Positions 24,960 to 34,506 of a stretch of 64,000 nt of DNA are shown here, piece by piece. The translations under genes and the position numbers were made by a program. Under the pieces are notes generated by a model. The model was not told the DNA's origin and ran no database searches. It saw nothing but the letters and a program-made list of their open reading frames with translations. The stretch is from positions 1-64,000 of the forward strand of contig CAVQNH010000045.1 in assembly GCA_963713815.1 (NCBI GenBank), given 5' to 3'. Numbering within the stretch: the first letter of the stretch is position 1; every line of letters begins with the position of its first letter. Source of the DNA: RYN-230 sp963713815 (GTDB lineage Bacteria; Actinomycetota; Actinomycetes; Streptosporangiales; Streptosporangiaceae).

Positions 24960-25856
24960 CTAGTACGTCGGGGCCGGACCGTCCAGCAGGGGCTCCAGGA
25001 ACGTGGCGCGGGCCCCTTCGAGCCAGTCGTCCAGTCCCCGGGGCGCGTGCCGGGTCACCTCCCGGACATCCTGGGTGAGCTGGCCGGCCCCGCCCGCGCG
25101 GATCCAGGCGAACAGCTCCAGCATCCCCTCGGCGTCCCAGGGCGCCAGGCCCGAGCCCAGCAGTTCCTCCCGGGCCCGCTCTTCCGGCAGGTCGGCGTAG
25201 CGCACCTGGCGCGCGAACACGGCGGAGATCCGGGTGGCCACCTGCGGGTAGCTGAGGGAGTCCGGGCCGGTCAGCGTGAACACGCCCGGCTCGCCGCCCG
25301 CGGGGACCGGGCCGGTCAGCAGCTGCGCGGCGACGTCGGCCACATCGGCGGCCGCCACGAAGCCCACCCGGCCGTGGCCAGCCGGGGCGTACAGCGTGGC
25401 CTCCTGGCGGATGGCCGGCGCGGCGGGCAGCAGCATCTCCATGAACGGCGCGGGGGCCAGGTAGCTGACCGGCAGCCCGGTCGCGTCCAGGTGCCGGGCG
25501 ATCTCACGGTGACTGCGCATGAAGCGCACGTCGCAGCCGGGGTCCAGGAAGCCGTCCGCGGCCACCTTCACCACGTGCGGCCGGTGGCCCGCCGCGACCA
25601 GCGCGTCGATGAAGAGGATTTCCAGCTCCGCCTGCGTCTCGCCGGACGGGCTCAGCAGGAAGACCCGGTCGAAGTCCCGGAGCTGTTCCGTGTCCGGCGG
25701 GTCGTCGAACGTGGCCACCAGGTTCTCGCCCCGGCCGGGCAGGTCGAGGGCCTTGGCTTCCACCCGCACCATGGCGATGGCCTCGGCCTGGGCGTCCGCC
25801 AGCGCCTCCAGCACGCGGTAGCCGACCCTTCCAGTCGCTCCGGTCACCAGGATCAC
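24960..25856 (-). CDS. NmrA-like NAD(P)-binding protein
   Basis: A 298-residue atypical SDR starting at GTG 25856 behind GGAGG. The nucleotide motif ILVTGATGRVG opens the protein. The middle has FLLSPSGETQAE and HVVKVAADGFLDPG, typical of NmrA/HSCARG-like quinone or redox-sensing oxidoreductases. It lacks the YxxxK of classical SDRs. Probably cytosolic; role unknown. It is divergent from the secreted-protein/ABC operon. Confidence 0.88.
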   Translation of the reverse strand: MILVTGATGRVGYRVLEALADAQAEAIAMVRVEAKALDLPGRGENLVATFDDPPDTEQLRDFDRVFLLSPSGETQAELEILFIDALVAAGHRPHVVKVAADGFLDPGCDVRFMRSHREIARHLDATGLPVSYLAPAPFMEMLLPAAPAIRQEATLYAPAGHGRVGFVAAADVADVAAQLLTGPVPAGGEPGVFTLTGPDSLSYPQVATRISAVFARQVRYADLPEERAREELLGSGLAPWDAEGMLELFAWIRAGGAGQLTQDVREVTRHAPRGLDDWLEGARATFLEPLLDGPAPTY

Positions 25857-25962
25857 GGCCTGCCTCCGATGTCGTGGCGGGATTCTGCGGCGCTGTCTTA
25901 TGGGCACCTTACGGGAGGCCCGGTCCGGTGCGCCGGTCGGCGTCCCGACGTACGTTGGTTCC

Positions 25963-27195
25963 GTGAGCCGGGGTACGTGGCGCAGATGGTCCATCGTGGC
26001 CTCCGGCACCGCCCTGCTGTGCGCGATCCCGGCGGTGATCGCGGCGCTGCCCGTGCCGGCCTCGTCGATCAGCGCGCCGGCCCTGCGGGCCCGCATCCTG
26101 GCCTCGGCCGGCGTGCCGTACGAGGGGTACGCCGAAAGCACGGTGAACCTGGGCCTGCCGCAGCTTCCTGACCTGCACAACGTCAGCACGCTGCTGGACG
26201 GCACCACCGATCAGTACGTGTGGTACCGCTCCCCGGCGTACTGGCGGGCCGACGACGTGACCGCGGCCGGTGAGAGCGACACCTACGGCGACGGCGGGGT
26301 CACCTACCTGTGGACCTCCGGGAGCACCCTGCTCACGCAGGTCACCGGCGCCGAGCCGGTCCGGCTGCCCCGGGCCCCGGACCTGCTGCCCCCGGCGCTG
26401 GCCCGGCGGCTGCTGGACACCGCGGGCCACGCGGACCGGATCTCCCGGCTGCCTGCCCGGCGGATCGCCGGGGTGGACGCGGCCGGCCTGCGGCTGGTCC
26501 CGAACGGGACCGGCACCACGATCGGGGCGGTGGAGATCTGGGCCGATCCCGCCAGCGGGCTCCCCGTCGAGGTCCGGATCTCCGGCCGCGGCACCGGTCA
26601 TCAGGCTGGCCAGCCCGTGCTGATCAGCACGTTCCTCGAGCTGAGCCGGACCCGGCCCAACCTGGCCGCGGTGACCCCGCACCCGGCCCCGGATATCGGG
26701 CTCACCACCACCCGGCTGCCCGACGTGGACGGCGTGCTGAACGGTGACGGTGACGGCGACAACGACGGTGACCCGTTCCCGTCCCAGCTGGGGGGCCTGC
26801 GCCAGGTGGCCATCCCGGACAGCCCGCCCGGGGTGGCGGTCTACGGCACCGGGTTCGACCGGTTCGTGCTGCTCCCGCTGCCGCGCGGGGTGGGGACCAG
26901 CGCGCTCAACGCGGCGATCCAGGCCGGGGCGGCTGGCCTGAACCTGGCCGGGACCGGGCCCGGGGCTGGGACCGGAGCCGGGACGGGGACCGGGACCGGA
27001 GGCGGAAAGACCGCGCCCGCGCCGCCGCCCGCCGTGCTGATCCGGACGCCGCTGCTGTCCGTGGTGATGGTCAGGGCCGGATTCCACCACGCCGTCTTCC
27101 TGTTCACCGGCGCGGTGACCCCGGCCGTGCTGGAGAAGTCAGCCACCGGCCTGGTCACCGACTTGTCGCATTTTAGGTTCAGGTTCCATCGATGA
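25963..27195 (+). CDS. secreted/membrane-anchored protein ahead of ABC exporter (LolA/RseB-like layout)
   Basis: 410 residues from GTG 25963 (the frame stays open to 25900; neither start has a clear ribosome site). One N-terminal hydrophobic segment (SIVASGTALLCAIPAVIAALP) suggests export with or without retention. A beta-rich body (DQYVWYRSPAYWRADDV, LWTSGSTLLTQVTG, AVEIWADPASGLPVEVRI) resembles RseB/LolA-type lipid-binding folds, but this is only a layout resemblance. Asp/Gly-rich and Gly/Thr-rich linkers (about 255-268 and 325-345) interrupt it. The stop overlaps the ABC ATPase start by 4 bp, so the three genes likely form one unit. Confidence 0.65.
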   Translation: MSRGTWRRWSIVASGTALLCAIPAVIAALPVPASSISAPALRARILASAGVPYEGYAESTVNLGLPQLPDLHNVSTLLDGTTDQYVWYRSPAYWRADDVTAAGESDTYGDGGVTYLWTSGSTLLTQVTGAEPVRLPRAPDLLPPALARRLLDTAGHADRISRLPARRIAGVDAAGLRLVPNGTGTTIGAVEIWADPASGLPVEVRISGRGTGHQAGQPVLISTFLELSRTRPNLAAVTPHPAPDIGLTTTRLPDVDGVLNGDGDGDNDGDPFPSQLGGLRQVAIPDSPPGVAVYGTGFDRFVLLPLPRGVGTSALNAAIQAGAAGLNLAGTGPGAGTGAGTGTGTGGGKTAPAPPPAVLIRTPLLSVVMVRAGFHHAVFLFTGAVTPAVLEKSATGLVTDLSHFRFRFHR

Positions 27196-28115
27196 TCCTT
27201 ACCCGCGGTCTCACCAAGCGGTACGGCCACCTGCTCGTGGTGGACCAGGTTGACCTGGACGTCCGGGAGGGTGACCGGTACGGGTTTCTCGGGCCCAACG
27301 GGTCCGGGAAGACCACCGTGGTCCGGATGCTGCTCGGCCTGGTCTACGCGACCAGCGGCGAGATCACGGTGCTGGGCCAGCCGGTCCCAAAACGGGTCGG
27401 CGAGGTGCTGCCCTCGATCGGCTCCCTGGTGGAGGGCCCGTCCGCGTACGGGCACCTGTCCGGGCGGGCCAACCTGGCCCTGATCGACGCGGCGGGGAAG
27501 TCGGGCAGCCGCCGGACCCGGCGCAGCCGGATCGCCGCCACCCTGGACCGGGTCGGCCTGGGCGGCATCGACAACCGCCCGGTCAAGCGGTACTCCCTCG
27601 GCATGCGCCAGCGGCTCGGCCTGGCCGCCGCCCTGCTGCGCACCCCGAAGCTGCTGATCCTCGACGAGCCGACCAACGGACTGGATCCGCAGGGCATCCG
27701 GGAGATCCGCGACCTGCTGATCGAGCTGAACGCGGCCGGCACCACCGTCTTCCTGTCCAGCCACCAGCTCAGCGAGGTCGAGCAGCTGTGTACCCGGGTC
27801 GGCATCGTGGACCGGGGCCGGCTGGTCCGCCAGGACGACCTGGAGACGCTGCGGGCGCTGACCGGCCGCTCGATCGTCCGGACGCCCGACACCGAGCGGG
27901 CCCGTGAGGTACTCGACGGCCAGATCGAGCTGGCCCAGGGGGGCCGGCTGGTGGTCGCCAGCGCGGACACCGCGGCGCTCAACTCCCGCCTGGTCGCCCA
28001 CGGCGTCCGGGTCACCGAGATCGCCGCCGAACGGCGGTCGCTGGAGGACGTGGTGCTCTCGGTGACCGGCTCCGGCTCGGACCGCGTCGACATCCTGGAT
28101 GGTGAGCGCCGGTGA
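27192..28115 (+). CDS. ABC-2 type transporter ATP-binding protein
   Basis: A 307-residue ATPase: Walker A GPNGSGKTT, signature YSLGMRQRLGLA, Walker B LLILDEPTNGLDP and H-loop SSHQLSEVEQLC. The C-terminal extension of ~90 residues is typical of ABC-2/drug-export ATPases (DrrA/CcmA-like). It overlaps both neighbours by 4 bp and should power the permease encoded next. The cargo is unknown; the upstream secreted protein is the only hint. Confidence 0.94.
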   Translation: MILTRGLTKRYGHLLVVDQVDLDVREGDRYGFLGPNGSGKTTVVRMLLGLVYATSGEITVLGQPVPKRVGEVLPSIGSLVEGPSAYGHLSGRANLALIDAAGKSGSRRTRRSRIAATLDRVGLGGIDNRPVKRYSLGMRQRLGLAAALLRTPKLLILDEPTNGLDPQGIREIRDLLIELNAAGTTVFLSSHQLSEVEQLCTRVGIVDRGRLVRQDDLETLRALTGRSIVRTPDTERAREVLDGQIELAQGGRLVVASADTAALNSRLVAHGVRVTEIAAERRSLEDVVLSVTGSGSDRVDILDGERR

Positions 28116-28957
28116 TCCGCGTCGAGCTGGTGAAGCTGGTGCGCCGCCCGCGCAGCTGGGTGAGCCTGGTGCTGCTCTGCGGCCTGCCCGTGCTCGTGGC
28201 GGTGTTCGTCGCGGTCACCCACCTCGCGCCGCCCCCGGGCCAGGGCCCGGCCCTGCTGTCCGCGGTGCTGTCCAGCGGGTCGCTCTACCCGGCCGCGGCG
28301 CTCGCCATCGTGCTGCCCATCTTCCTGCCGGTCGCGGTCGCGGTGGTGGCCGGCGACTCCATCGCGGGCGAGGCCGGCTCGGGGACGCTGCGCTACCTGC
28401 TGGCCCGGCCGGTCGGCCGGACCCGGCTGCTGGCCGCCAAGCTGATCGCGCTCATCGTCTACACGCTGTCCGCGGTGATCCTGGTCGCGGTGACCGCCTA
28501 CCTGACCGGGATCGCGCTGTTCGGCGCGCAGCCGGTCGTCGCCACACCCGGCGGCCTGACCACCTCCGACATCGCGGCGACCTCGCTGTCCGGCAGCGGG
28601 CTGACCCCGGCCGACATCGCGCTGCGCACGATCGGGGCGATCGCCTTCATCGCGGTGTCCATGCTGGGCGTGGGCGCGATCGCGCTGTTCCTGTCCACCA
28701 TCACCGACTCGGCCCTCGGCGCCGCCCTGGGCGCGCTGGCCGCGCTGATCACCAGCGAGGTGCTGGTCAGCCTGAACGCCGCCTCGGCGGTCAACCCCTA
28801 CCTGCCCACCCGGTACTGGCTAGCCTGGATCGACTTCTTCCGCGACCCGATCGTCTGGCGGAACATCGAGCGGGGCTTCGCCGTGCAGGCCGCCTACGTG
28901 GTGGTGTTTCTCGCCGCGTCCTGGGCGCACTTCGCCACCAAGGACATCACCAGCTGA
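28112..28957 (+). CDS. ABC-2 type transporter permease
   Basis: A 281-residue membrane protein with about six helices and the ABC-2 signature block GEAGSGTLRYLLARPVGRTRLL following the second helix. GTG 28112 overlaps the ATPase stop. It forms the channel of the exporter. Its stop lies 33 bp from the convergent GGDEF gene, with a shared hairpin between them. Confidence 0.9.
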   Translation: MIRVELVKLVRRPRSWVSLVLLCGLPVLVAVFVAVTHLAPPPGQGPALLSAVLSSGSLYPAAALAIVLPIFLPVAVAVVAGDSIAGEAGSGTLRYLLARPVGRTRLLAAKLIALIVYTLSAVILVAVTAYLTGIALFGAQPVVATPGGLTTSDIAATSLSGSGLTPADIALRTIGAIAFIAVSMLGVGAIALFLSTITDSALGAALGALAALITSEVLVSLNAASAVNPYLPTRYWLAWIDFFRDPIVWRNIERGFAVQAAYVVVFLAASWAHFATKDITS

Positions 28958-28967
28958 CGCTGGGATG

Positions 28968-28998
28968 CCCGGCTGAGTCGTCCCGGGGCTCAGCCGGG
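28968..28998. terminator. bidirectional terminator hairpin
   Basis: 10-bp stem CCCGGCTGAG / CTCAGCCGGG with an 11-base loop between the convergent ABC permease and GGDEF genes. The distal arm covers the GGDEF stop codon. Confidence 0.6.
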
Positions 28999-30258
28999 GC
29001 TGGCGGCCAGCACGCACACCCGGTTCCGGCCGGACTCCTTGGCCTGGTAGAGAGCATGGTCGGCGGCGGCCAGCAGCTCGTCAAGGTCGCGGCGGGAGGA
29101 TCCGAGCACGGCCACCCCGATCGAGATCGTCACCCGGCTGCTCGAGCCACCGGCGACCGGGGTGGCGATGCGGGATATCTTCTCCCGCAGCCGCTCCGTG
29201 ATCTGGCGGGCCTCCGCGGCGTCGGTGCCGGGCAGCAGGATGCAGAACTCCTCGCCGCCGAACCGGCCGGTGAGATCCGCCTCGCGCAGCAGGGCATTCA
29301 GGGCGCTGGCCAGGGCGGCCAGCACGGCGTCCCCGGCCAGGTGCCCGAACGTGTCGTTGACGTCCTTGAAGTGGTCGATGTCGGCGATCGCCACCGCGAG
29401 CGGGGTCCGGGTCCGGGCCGCCCGGGCGGTCTCCAGCCGGGCTTCCCGCAGCCAGGTACCGGCGTTGAGCAGGCCGGTCTTGGCGTCGATGCGGGACGCG
29501 TTGACCAGCTGGGCGTGCCGGAAGGAACGGTGCAGCAGCGCCACTAATGGCAGGGCACCCACGGCCAGGAACGGGCTGGCGATGGCGGCGTGGGCGACCA
29601 GGATGCCCACCGACAGCTCAGCCGCGTCGTGGAACAGCGGCTCGCGGGTGAACAGGTCCTCGCGCACGCTGGCGGCCGGGTCCGCCCCCTTGACCGCGGT
29701 CATCACCAGGACCTTGTTGACCGCCGACTTCAGCACGCCGCACGCGGCCGCGGCCAGGGTCCAGGCCAGCACCCGGGCCTGGACGCCGGGCGCGGCCCCG
29801 GCCAGCTCCGGTTCGATCACGTGAAACGCCGCCGAGGCCGCCCCGTAGGACAGGCCCACCGCGGCGGCGGTGAACACGCGGCGGTACACCAGGGTGGGCC
29901 GGACGCGCCACTGCACCAGGGCCATCCGGGGGATCGGCACCAGGAGCCCGTAGAGGGGCGGCAGCAGCAGGGCAAGCGGCAGCTCCCAGATCGCGTGCAC
30001 GTCCTTGACCAGGCCCGCGGGCTCGCTGGCCCGGCGGGTCAGCTCCACCGTCAGCAGGTTGCAGGCGAGCAGGACCGCGGTCAGCTCCAGGTCCGCGCCG
30101 CGGAACCGGGTGACCACGGCGCACAGGCCGATCACGGCCAGATCCGCGGCGATCACGGCCGCGATGAAAGCCAGTAACCAGGCAGGAAGGTCCGAGGCCC
30201 GCCATTGGTGACTGTAAGCGACAATGCGCTTTCTCACAGTAATGGCTTGAGAAACCAT
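28990..30258 (-). CDS. membrane-bound GGDEF diguanylate cyclase
   Basis: 422 residues. About seven or eight hydrophobic segments fill residues 25-245 as an integral sensor region without a recognised extracellular domain. The GGDEF domain follows, with the active-site signature GGEEF at 334-338 and the upstream DIDHFKDVNDTFGHLAGD metal/nucleotide loop. The signature is intact, so it probably makes c-di-GMP. No EAL domain and no RxxD inhibitory site directly before GGEEF are seen. ATG 30258 has a poor ribosome site; a GTG a few codons on is an alternative. Confidence 0.9.
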   Translation of the reverse strand: MVSQAITVRKRIVAYSHQWRASDLPAWLLAFIAAVIAADLAVIGLCAVVTRFRGADLELTAVLLACNLLTVELTRRASEPAGLVKDVHAIWELPLALLLPPLYGLLVPIPRMALVQWRVRPTLVYRRVFTAAAVGLSYGAASAAFHVIEPELAGAAPGVQARVLAWTLAAAACGVLKSAVNKVLVMTAVKGADPAASVREDLFTREPLFHDAAELSVGILVAHAAIASPFLAVGALPLVALLHRSFRHAQLVNASRIDAKTGLLNAGTWLREARLETARAARTRTPLAVAIADIDHFKDVNDTFGHLAGDAVLAALASALNALLREADLTGRFGGEEFCILLPGTDAAEARQITERLREKISRIATPVAGGSSSRVTISIGVAVLGSSRRDLDELLAAADHALYQAKESGRNRVCVLAASPG

Positions 30259-30607
30259 TTGTTACGCTCTATGCATAGGTGTCCGAGCTCCCGGCCGGTC
30301 AAGTTCCGTGAGGGAGGGGGTGGCTCGCATGCGCGGCGAAGGCTGGACGTGACCACAGGCGTGCGGCGGCGGGCGCACTGCGCGCATTAACCACGCGCGT
30401 GTCCCGCCGTATCGCACACTGCACCCTTCCCCCGGGGTCTATCCCCATAAGGTAATGAACAGTGGCGAATATGTCACCAGCCCAGAACCATTCTGGCAGC
30501 CGGTTTGCCGTGACTCGTCCTGATATTACTTTGAAGTGCGTATGAGTATTTGGCGGACGGCTGACCGTCCAGAGGGCGCGGATTGACGGAATGCGGCCGA
30601 CGGCCAG
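30259..30607. other. intergenic region, no gene seen
   Basis: About 350 bases, less GC-rich than its surroundings (notably 30430-30560), between the start of the GGDEF gene and the end of the HxlR-type gene. It presumably holds the GGDEF promoter. No RNA gene or clear operator was recognised. Confidence 0.4.
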
Positions 30608-30961
30608 CTACTGGCTGTCGGCGTAGCCGGCGCCTCCCGTCGCCGGGGCGTGCGCCGCGTACCAGGCGTCCAGCGAGTCCAGCTCCGTGACCAGCTGGCG
30701 CGCGAATTCGGTGGCCCAGTAGTGGGTCTCCCGGGGGAACCGCCGCACCTCGCGGCGGCTCACGTAGCCCGCATCCTCCAGGTGGCGGAGCCGGTCACGC
30801 ATGACCTTCCAGGTCAGCCGGTGCCCGTCCGAGGACTGCTCGTTGATCGCGTCCAGCAGATCGGTGGGGCGGGCGCCGCCCTCGGCCAGGTTGGCCAGGA
30901 TGGCCAGATCCCACCGGCCCCTGATGCTGGCCAGGAAGCGCATGAACCGCTGCCAGTTCAT
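30608..30961 (-). CDS. HxlR-like winged-helix regulator
   Basis: 117 residues from ATG 30961. The fold reads as a winged helix of HxlR type: SIRGRWDLAILANLAEGGARPTDLLDAI, then LTWKVMRDRLRHLEDAGYVSRREV (recognition helix and wing). It would bind DNA as a dimer. It has no Cys near the N-terminus as redox-sensing HxlR members do. It is divergent from the XRE regulator across ~230 bp. The frame is open further upstream without good start evidence. Confidence 0.82.
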   Translation of the reverse strand: MNWQRFMRFLASIRGRWDLAILANLAEGGARPTDLLDAINEQSSDGHRLTWKVMRDRLRHLEDAGYVSRREVRRFPRETHYWATEFARQLVTELDSLDAWYAAHAPATGGAGYADSQ

Positions 30962-31192
30962 CGCGGGCCCCACGCCGGTCTCCTCGATATCCCCGCCGCG
31001 TCTCCCCGATATCCCTGCCGCTGCGCGCGATGTCCCCGTTGGCCCCCCTCCCGTATCACAGCACCGGCCGGTAATGTGACGATGGGTCCGGCTTAGCCGT
31101 CTCGGTAGCCAGGTGGGAAACCGGTCATCGCGGGGCTGGGAGCGACTCATAGTCGTCCAGGTAAGCACAGGCCCCGGGAGCTGACTGGAACT

Positions 31193-32020
31193 GTGAGTTC
31201 CGATCACGATCCTCCCCAGGCCGTGTGGCGAAGGCGGAGCGAGCTGAGCGACCTCCTGCTGAGCGTCCGCTCACGGCTGATCCGGCCGGACGCGGACGGC
31301 CACGAGCGGAGCCTGCGGCAGCAGGACGTCGCGGACCTGGTCGGCATCAGCGTCCGCTACTACGCCGCGTTCGAGCGCGGCGAGATCGATAACCCGAGCG
31401 TCACCCTGGTCGAGGCCATTGCCAGCGCGCTGCGCATGAGCGAGGCGCAGCGCTCCGCCCTGCACGTGCTGGCCCTGAGCCATGACCCGCCCATGCCGAC
31501 CCGCCAGCCCGGGTTTCCGGGAAGCCCGCCGGTGGTCCCGCTGGCGCTGCGGGAACTGGTCCGGCGGCTGGAGCCCACGCCGGCCGCGATCACCGACGAG
31601 ATGTGGACCATCCTGGTCCGTAACGCGTCCATGACCCACTGGATCGGTGAGTACTTCGACCGGGTGCCGCCTGATCAGCAGAACCTGATCCTGTACCTGT
31701 TCAGCCCGGAGGCCCGGGACGTCCTGGTCGACGTGGACAGCGACCGGAAGGCGGCGGTGGCCGGGCTGAGATACCAGTACGCGCGGAACGTGGCCAGCTC
31801 CCGCTTCGCGGTACTGGTTGACCGGCTCCTGGCCACCGGCCCGGAGGCCCGGAATTTGTGGAAACGCCACGACGTGGAAATCCCGCGCAAGCTTTACCGT
31901 CTGCGGATACGCGAGGTTCCCGGGCGGGTGGCGGAGGTGAGCGTGGTCTTTACGGCGCTGTCCGCCCGGCTGTCGCTCCTGGTCACCATGCTCCCCGAAG
32001 GCCACCCGGATCCCGCGTAA
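31193..32020 (+). CDS. XRE-family regulator with MmyB-like ligand domain
   Basis: 275 residues. The N-terminal helix-turn-helix (LRQQDVADLVGISVRYYAAFERGEI, ~45-70) is the form seen in actinobacterial MmyB-type regulators. The C-terminal ~170 residues (WTILVRNASMTHWIGEYFD, SRFAVLVDRLLATGPEARNLWKRHDV) match the MmyB-like PAS-type domain thought to bind fatty acids or other small ligands. Such regulators usually control the gene next to them; candidates are the divergent HxlR gene or the downstream unknown gene. Confidence 0.88.
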   Translation: MSSDHDPPQAVWRRRSELSDLLLSVRSRLIRPDADGHERSLRQQDVADLVGISVRYYAAFERGEIDNPSVTLVEAIASALRMSEAQRSALHVLALSHDPPMPTRQPGFPGSPPVVPLALRELVRRLEPTPAAITDEMWTILVRNASMTHWIGEYFDRVPPDQQNLILYLFSPEARDVLVDVDSDRKAAVAGLRYQYARNVASSRFAVLVDRLLATGPEARNLWKRHDVEIPRKLYRLRIREVPGRVAEVSVVFTALSARLSLLVTMLPEGHPDPA

Positions 32021-32158
32021 CGCACCGGAAAGTGCGGGTGATGGTACCCGGATGTGCGCATGGGGCGCCTGTTGAAGCCAGCCATAAAGCGGGTGTAGAA
32101 AATGGATCAAGAAAGCACGTTAATGGTTAATTCCTCCGGGGCGGGAGGGGTCAGTGTG

Positions 32159-32695
32159 ATGATTGAGCGGCGTCTGCGGGTGATCGAGTCTGGATCTGCG
32201 GCCGGGAGGGGAGGCGCGGAGCGGGGGCCCGCGGATCCCCAGGGTGCGCAGGATCTGGCCGCTCTCCGCGCGCTGGCCGAGTGCGGCGAGCTGGCGTCGG
32301 CGGTGTCCGGGCTGACCGGCTCGGACGGCGGGCCGCTGCCGGCCGGGCCGGCCGGGGAACTGGCCCGGGAGATCGCGCGGGCACTGGTCGAGGCGGGCTT
32401 CGCGGTGCATCGCTGCGCGGGCTGGGACCCGCAGCGCCGGGTGGGCGGCGTCTGCGTGCAGCCGGTCCCGGTCCGGGCCGATCCGGCGGACGCGGGCGGG
32501 GTCATGGTGAGCTGGGCGGTGCACGCCCTGCTGGAGATGGACCCGGCCCGCGAGGCGGAGCGCGAGGCCACCCGGGAGATCATGAACATGGCGCTCGCCG
32601 AGATGCTGTTCGCCCTGGGGTACGCGATCCAGCCGTTCGGGACCAGCGGCACCTGGATGGCGATCGGCCGTCGCGCCGAGGGACAGGAGGCTTAG
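32159..32695 (+). CDS. unknown protein
   Basis: 178 residues from ATG 32159 (GGAGGGG upstream; a longer version from ATG 32102 is possible). I do not recognise it. It is Ala/Gly-rich, apparently soluble, with an acidic helical part (MDPAREAEREATREIMNMALAEMLFALGYAI) near the C-terminus. It lies 138 bp after the MmyB-type regulator and converges, with overlapping stops, on the lipase gene. Confidence 0.55.
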   Translation: MIERRLRVIESGSAAGRGGAERGPADPQGAQDLAALRALAECGELASAVSGLTGSDGGPLPAGPAGELAREIARALVEAGFAVHRCAGWDPQRRVGGVCVQPVPVRADPADAGGVMVSWAVHALLEMDPAREAEREATREIMNMALAEMLFALGYAIQPFGTSGTWMAIGRRAEGQEA

Positions 32696-32720
32696 GGCTC
32701 AGCGGCCGGGGCCGCCGGGG

Positions 32721-33543
32721 TCAGCCACCGCAGTCCGACGCCGTCGGAGTCCGGACCGGGCCGGAACGGAGCGCCTGCAGGACCATCGCGGTGACCGCCG
32801 GGTTGGTCGGCAGCTGGGAGTGACTGACCTGCACAGCCGGGCACACCGACTGGATGGGCACGTTGAGCGCCCCGGCCAGCCGGGCGGAGGCCGGCGGGGT
32901 AACCGTCTGGTCGTCGGTGGTCCACAGGGACAGCCAGCGCGGGCGGGCGGGCACGGCGGCCGCTGTCCAGCTGCGTGAGCAGGCTGCTGCCCGGCACCAG
33001 CTGCCGGCACGCCGTCGGGCAGGCGCCGGGCAGGAACGCCACGGCCGCCGAGGCCAGCTGGGTGCCGTGGAACGGGGAGCCCAGGGTGATCACCCGCCTG
33101 GCCTTGTGCATGCCGCCGTCCTGCCGGGCCCACACCAGGGCGGCGACCCCGCCCGCCGAGTAGCCGATGACGTCCACCGACGGCGCGCCGTCGCGCAGGT
33201 CCCGGTTGACCGCGGCGTTCAGCACGCCGGCGTCGGCGATCAGGCTGCCGGTGCCCTTGCCCGGCAGGTGCAGCACGGTCGCCGCCCGCCCGGCCGCCCG
33301 GATCCGGCGGGCCAGCACCGACAGCGACCCGGTGCTGCCGCCGTACCCCGGGACCAGCAGCACCGGACCTGGCCGGTCCTGCGCCGGGATGCCCGCCGCC
33401 GGGGGAGCCGCGCTGGTCCCGCCGCCGGAGACCAGCACGCTCACCACCACGGCCACCACGATCACGGCCACCAGCCCGGCCACCCCGCCCACGAAGAGCC
33501 GCCGCCGCGGCGAAAGCCGCCCGAGGAAGGGTGCCACGCTCAC
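32721..33543 (-). CDS. exported alpha/beta-hydrolase (lipase-like), frameshifted
   Basis: A membrane/export segment (FVGGVAGLVAVIVVAVVVSVLV) precedes a lipase fold: VLLVPGYGGSTGSL (oxyanion region), DVIGYSAGGVAAL (GxSxG nucleophile) and TLGSPFHGTQLAS. Near 32955 one base shifts the frame; the other frame continues PRWLSLWTTDDQTVTP (acidic residue) and VSHSQLPT (His), completing the triad before the stop at 32721. It is therefore an intact lipase apart from one indel, probably acting outside the cell on acyl esters. Streptomyces extracellular lipases of the triacylglycerol class look similar. Confidence 0.82.
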
Positions 33544-33606
33544 CGCCTTCCATGATCGCGGTCAATAAGGGGCGTCATGAGCTAGATAATGACCGCTGAA
33601 GGGCCG

Positions 33607-34296
33607 TCATGGACTCCCCATGATGTGCTGGTACGTGCCCGCGGCCGCGGCCGCGGGATCCCCGGCCCGGAGCGCGGCCAGGATCTCGTCGTGCTGGCGG
33701 GCCGACTCCGCGGGCGCGGCGGCCACGCTCGGCCCCCGGTGCTTCGGGACAGCCTGCAGCGACGCCCACAGCAGCCGCATCAGCGACAGCAGCAGCGGGC
33801 TGCGCGCGTACTCCTGCACGGTGAAATGGAACTCCCGGTTCAGGCTGGCGTACCGCGGGTCGCCCGGCCCGTCATGTTCCCCGCCGAGCGCGCGCATCTC
33901 GTCGTTCAGCTCCTTCAGCCGGGCCAGGCCGGCCGCGTCGATCTTGCGGGCGGCCAGCGACGCGCCCAGCGATTCCAGCGCCGCGCGGATCTGGAAGTTC
34001 TCCTCGACCGGGCCGTCGTCCGGCTCGACCACCGTGAACCCGCGGTGCGTGTCGCCGATGACCAGGCCCTCGGACTCCAGCCGCCGCATCGCCTCGCGCA
34101 CCGGGGTCTGGCTGACCTGGAACCGCTGGGCCACGTCCCGCTGCCGCAGCTGCTCGCCCGCGGGCAGCTCGCCGGTGATGATCTGCTCCCGGATGAGCGC
34201 CGCCACCATGTCCGTCTTGCTCACGTACCCGGGCCCCGGGATGACCCGGCCCGTCTTGCTGCCCTCGATCTGGCTGCCCGTGCTGGCCGTGGTCAT
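33607..34296 (-). CDS. GntR/FCD-family transcriptional regulator
   Basis: 229 residues: N-terminal GntR winged helix (IREQIITGELPAGEQLRQRDVAQRFQVSQTPVREAMRRLESEGLV) and C-terminal FCD domain with metal/ligand residues (SLNREFHFTVQEYA, SARQHDEILAALRAGD). AGGAGG precedes the ATG. Two copies of TTTGGTATACC lie in the divergent region to its right and are its likely operators, giving autoregulation and control of the 34.5-39.7 kb genes. FCD ligands are usually carboxylates or carbohydrate acids. Confidence 0.93.
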   Translation of the reverse strand: MTTASTGSQIEGSKTGRVIPGPGYVSKTDMVAALIREQIITGELPAGEQLRQRDVAQRFQVSQTPVREAMRRLESEGLVIGDTHRGFTVVEPDDGPVEENFQIRAALESLGASLAARKIDAAGLARLKELNDEMRALGGEHDGPGDPRYASLNREFHFTVQEYARSPLLLSLMRLLWASLQAVPKHRGPSVAAAPAESARQHDEILAALRAGDPAAAAAGTYQHIMGSP

Positions 34297-34322
34297 CTGC
34301 CTCCTCCCAGGGAGTCACTCCG

Positions 34323-34338
34323 ATTTGGTATACCATAT
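34323..34338. promoter_or_regulatory. GntR operator, site 1
   Basis: ATTTGGTATACCATAT; core TGGTATACCA is a perfect 10-base palindrome 30 bp upstream of the GntR ATG, a position suited to autorepression. It shares TTTGGTATACC with site 2. Confidence 0.7.
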
Positions 34339-34506
34339 GTCAAGGACGTCGCTGGTGGCATTTGGCCTGGAGTTGCTGATGCGCCGCCGTCCGCCCTGGC
34401 CGGGCCGGCGCCCGGATTCGCCTGGGTGCGACTGGGCGGCCTCAACAGGCGTTCAGCGATATGTCCGTTATATACGGCCAGGCTGTGAGCCTTCCGCCAA
34501 ACTGAT

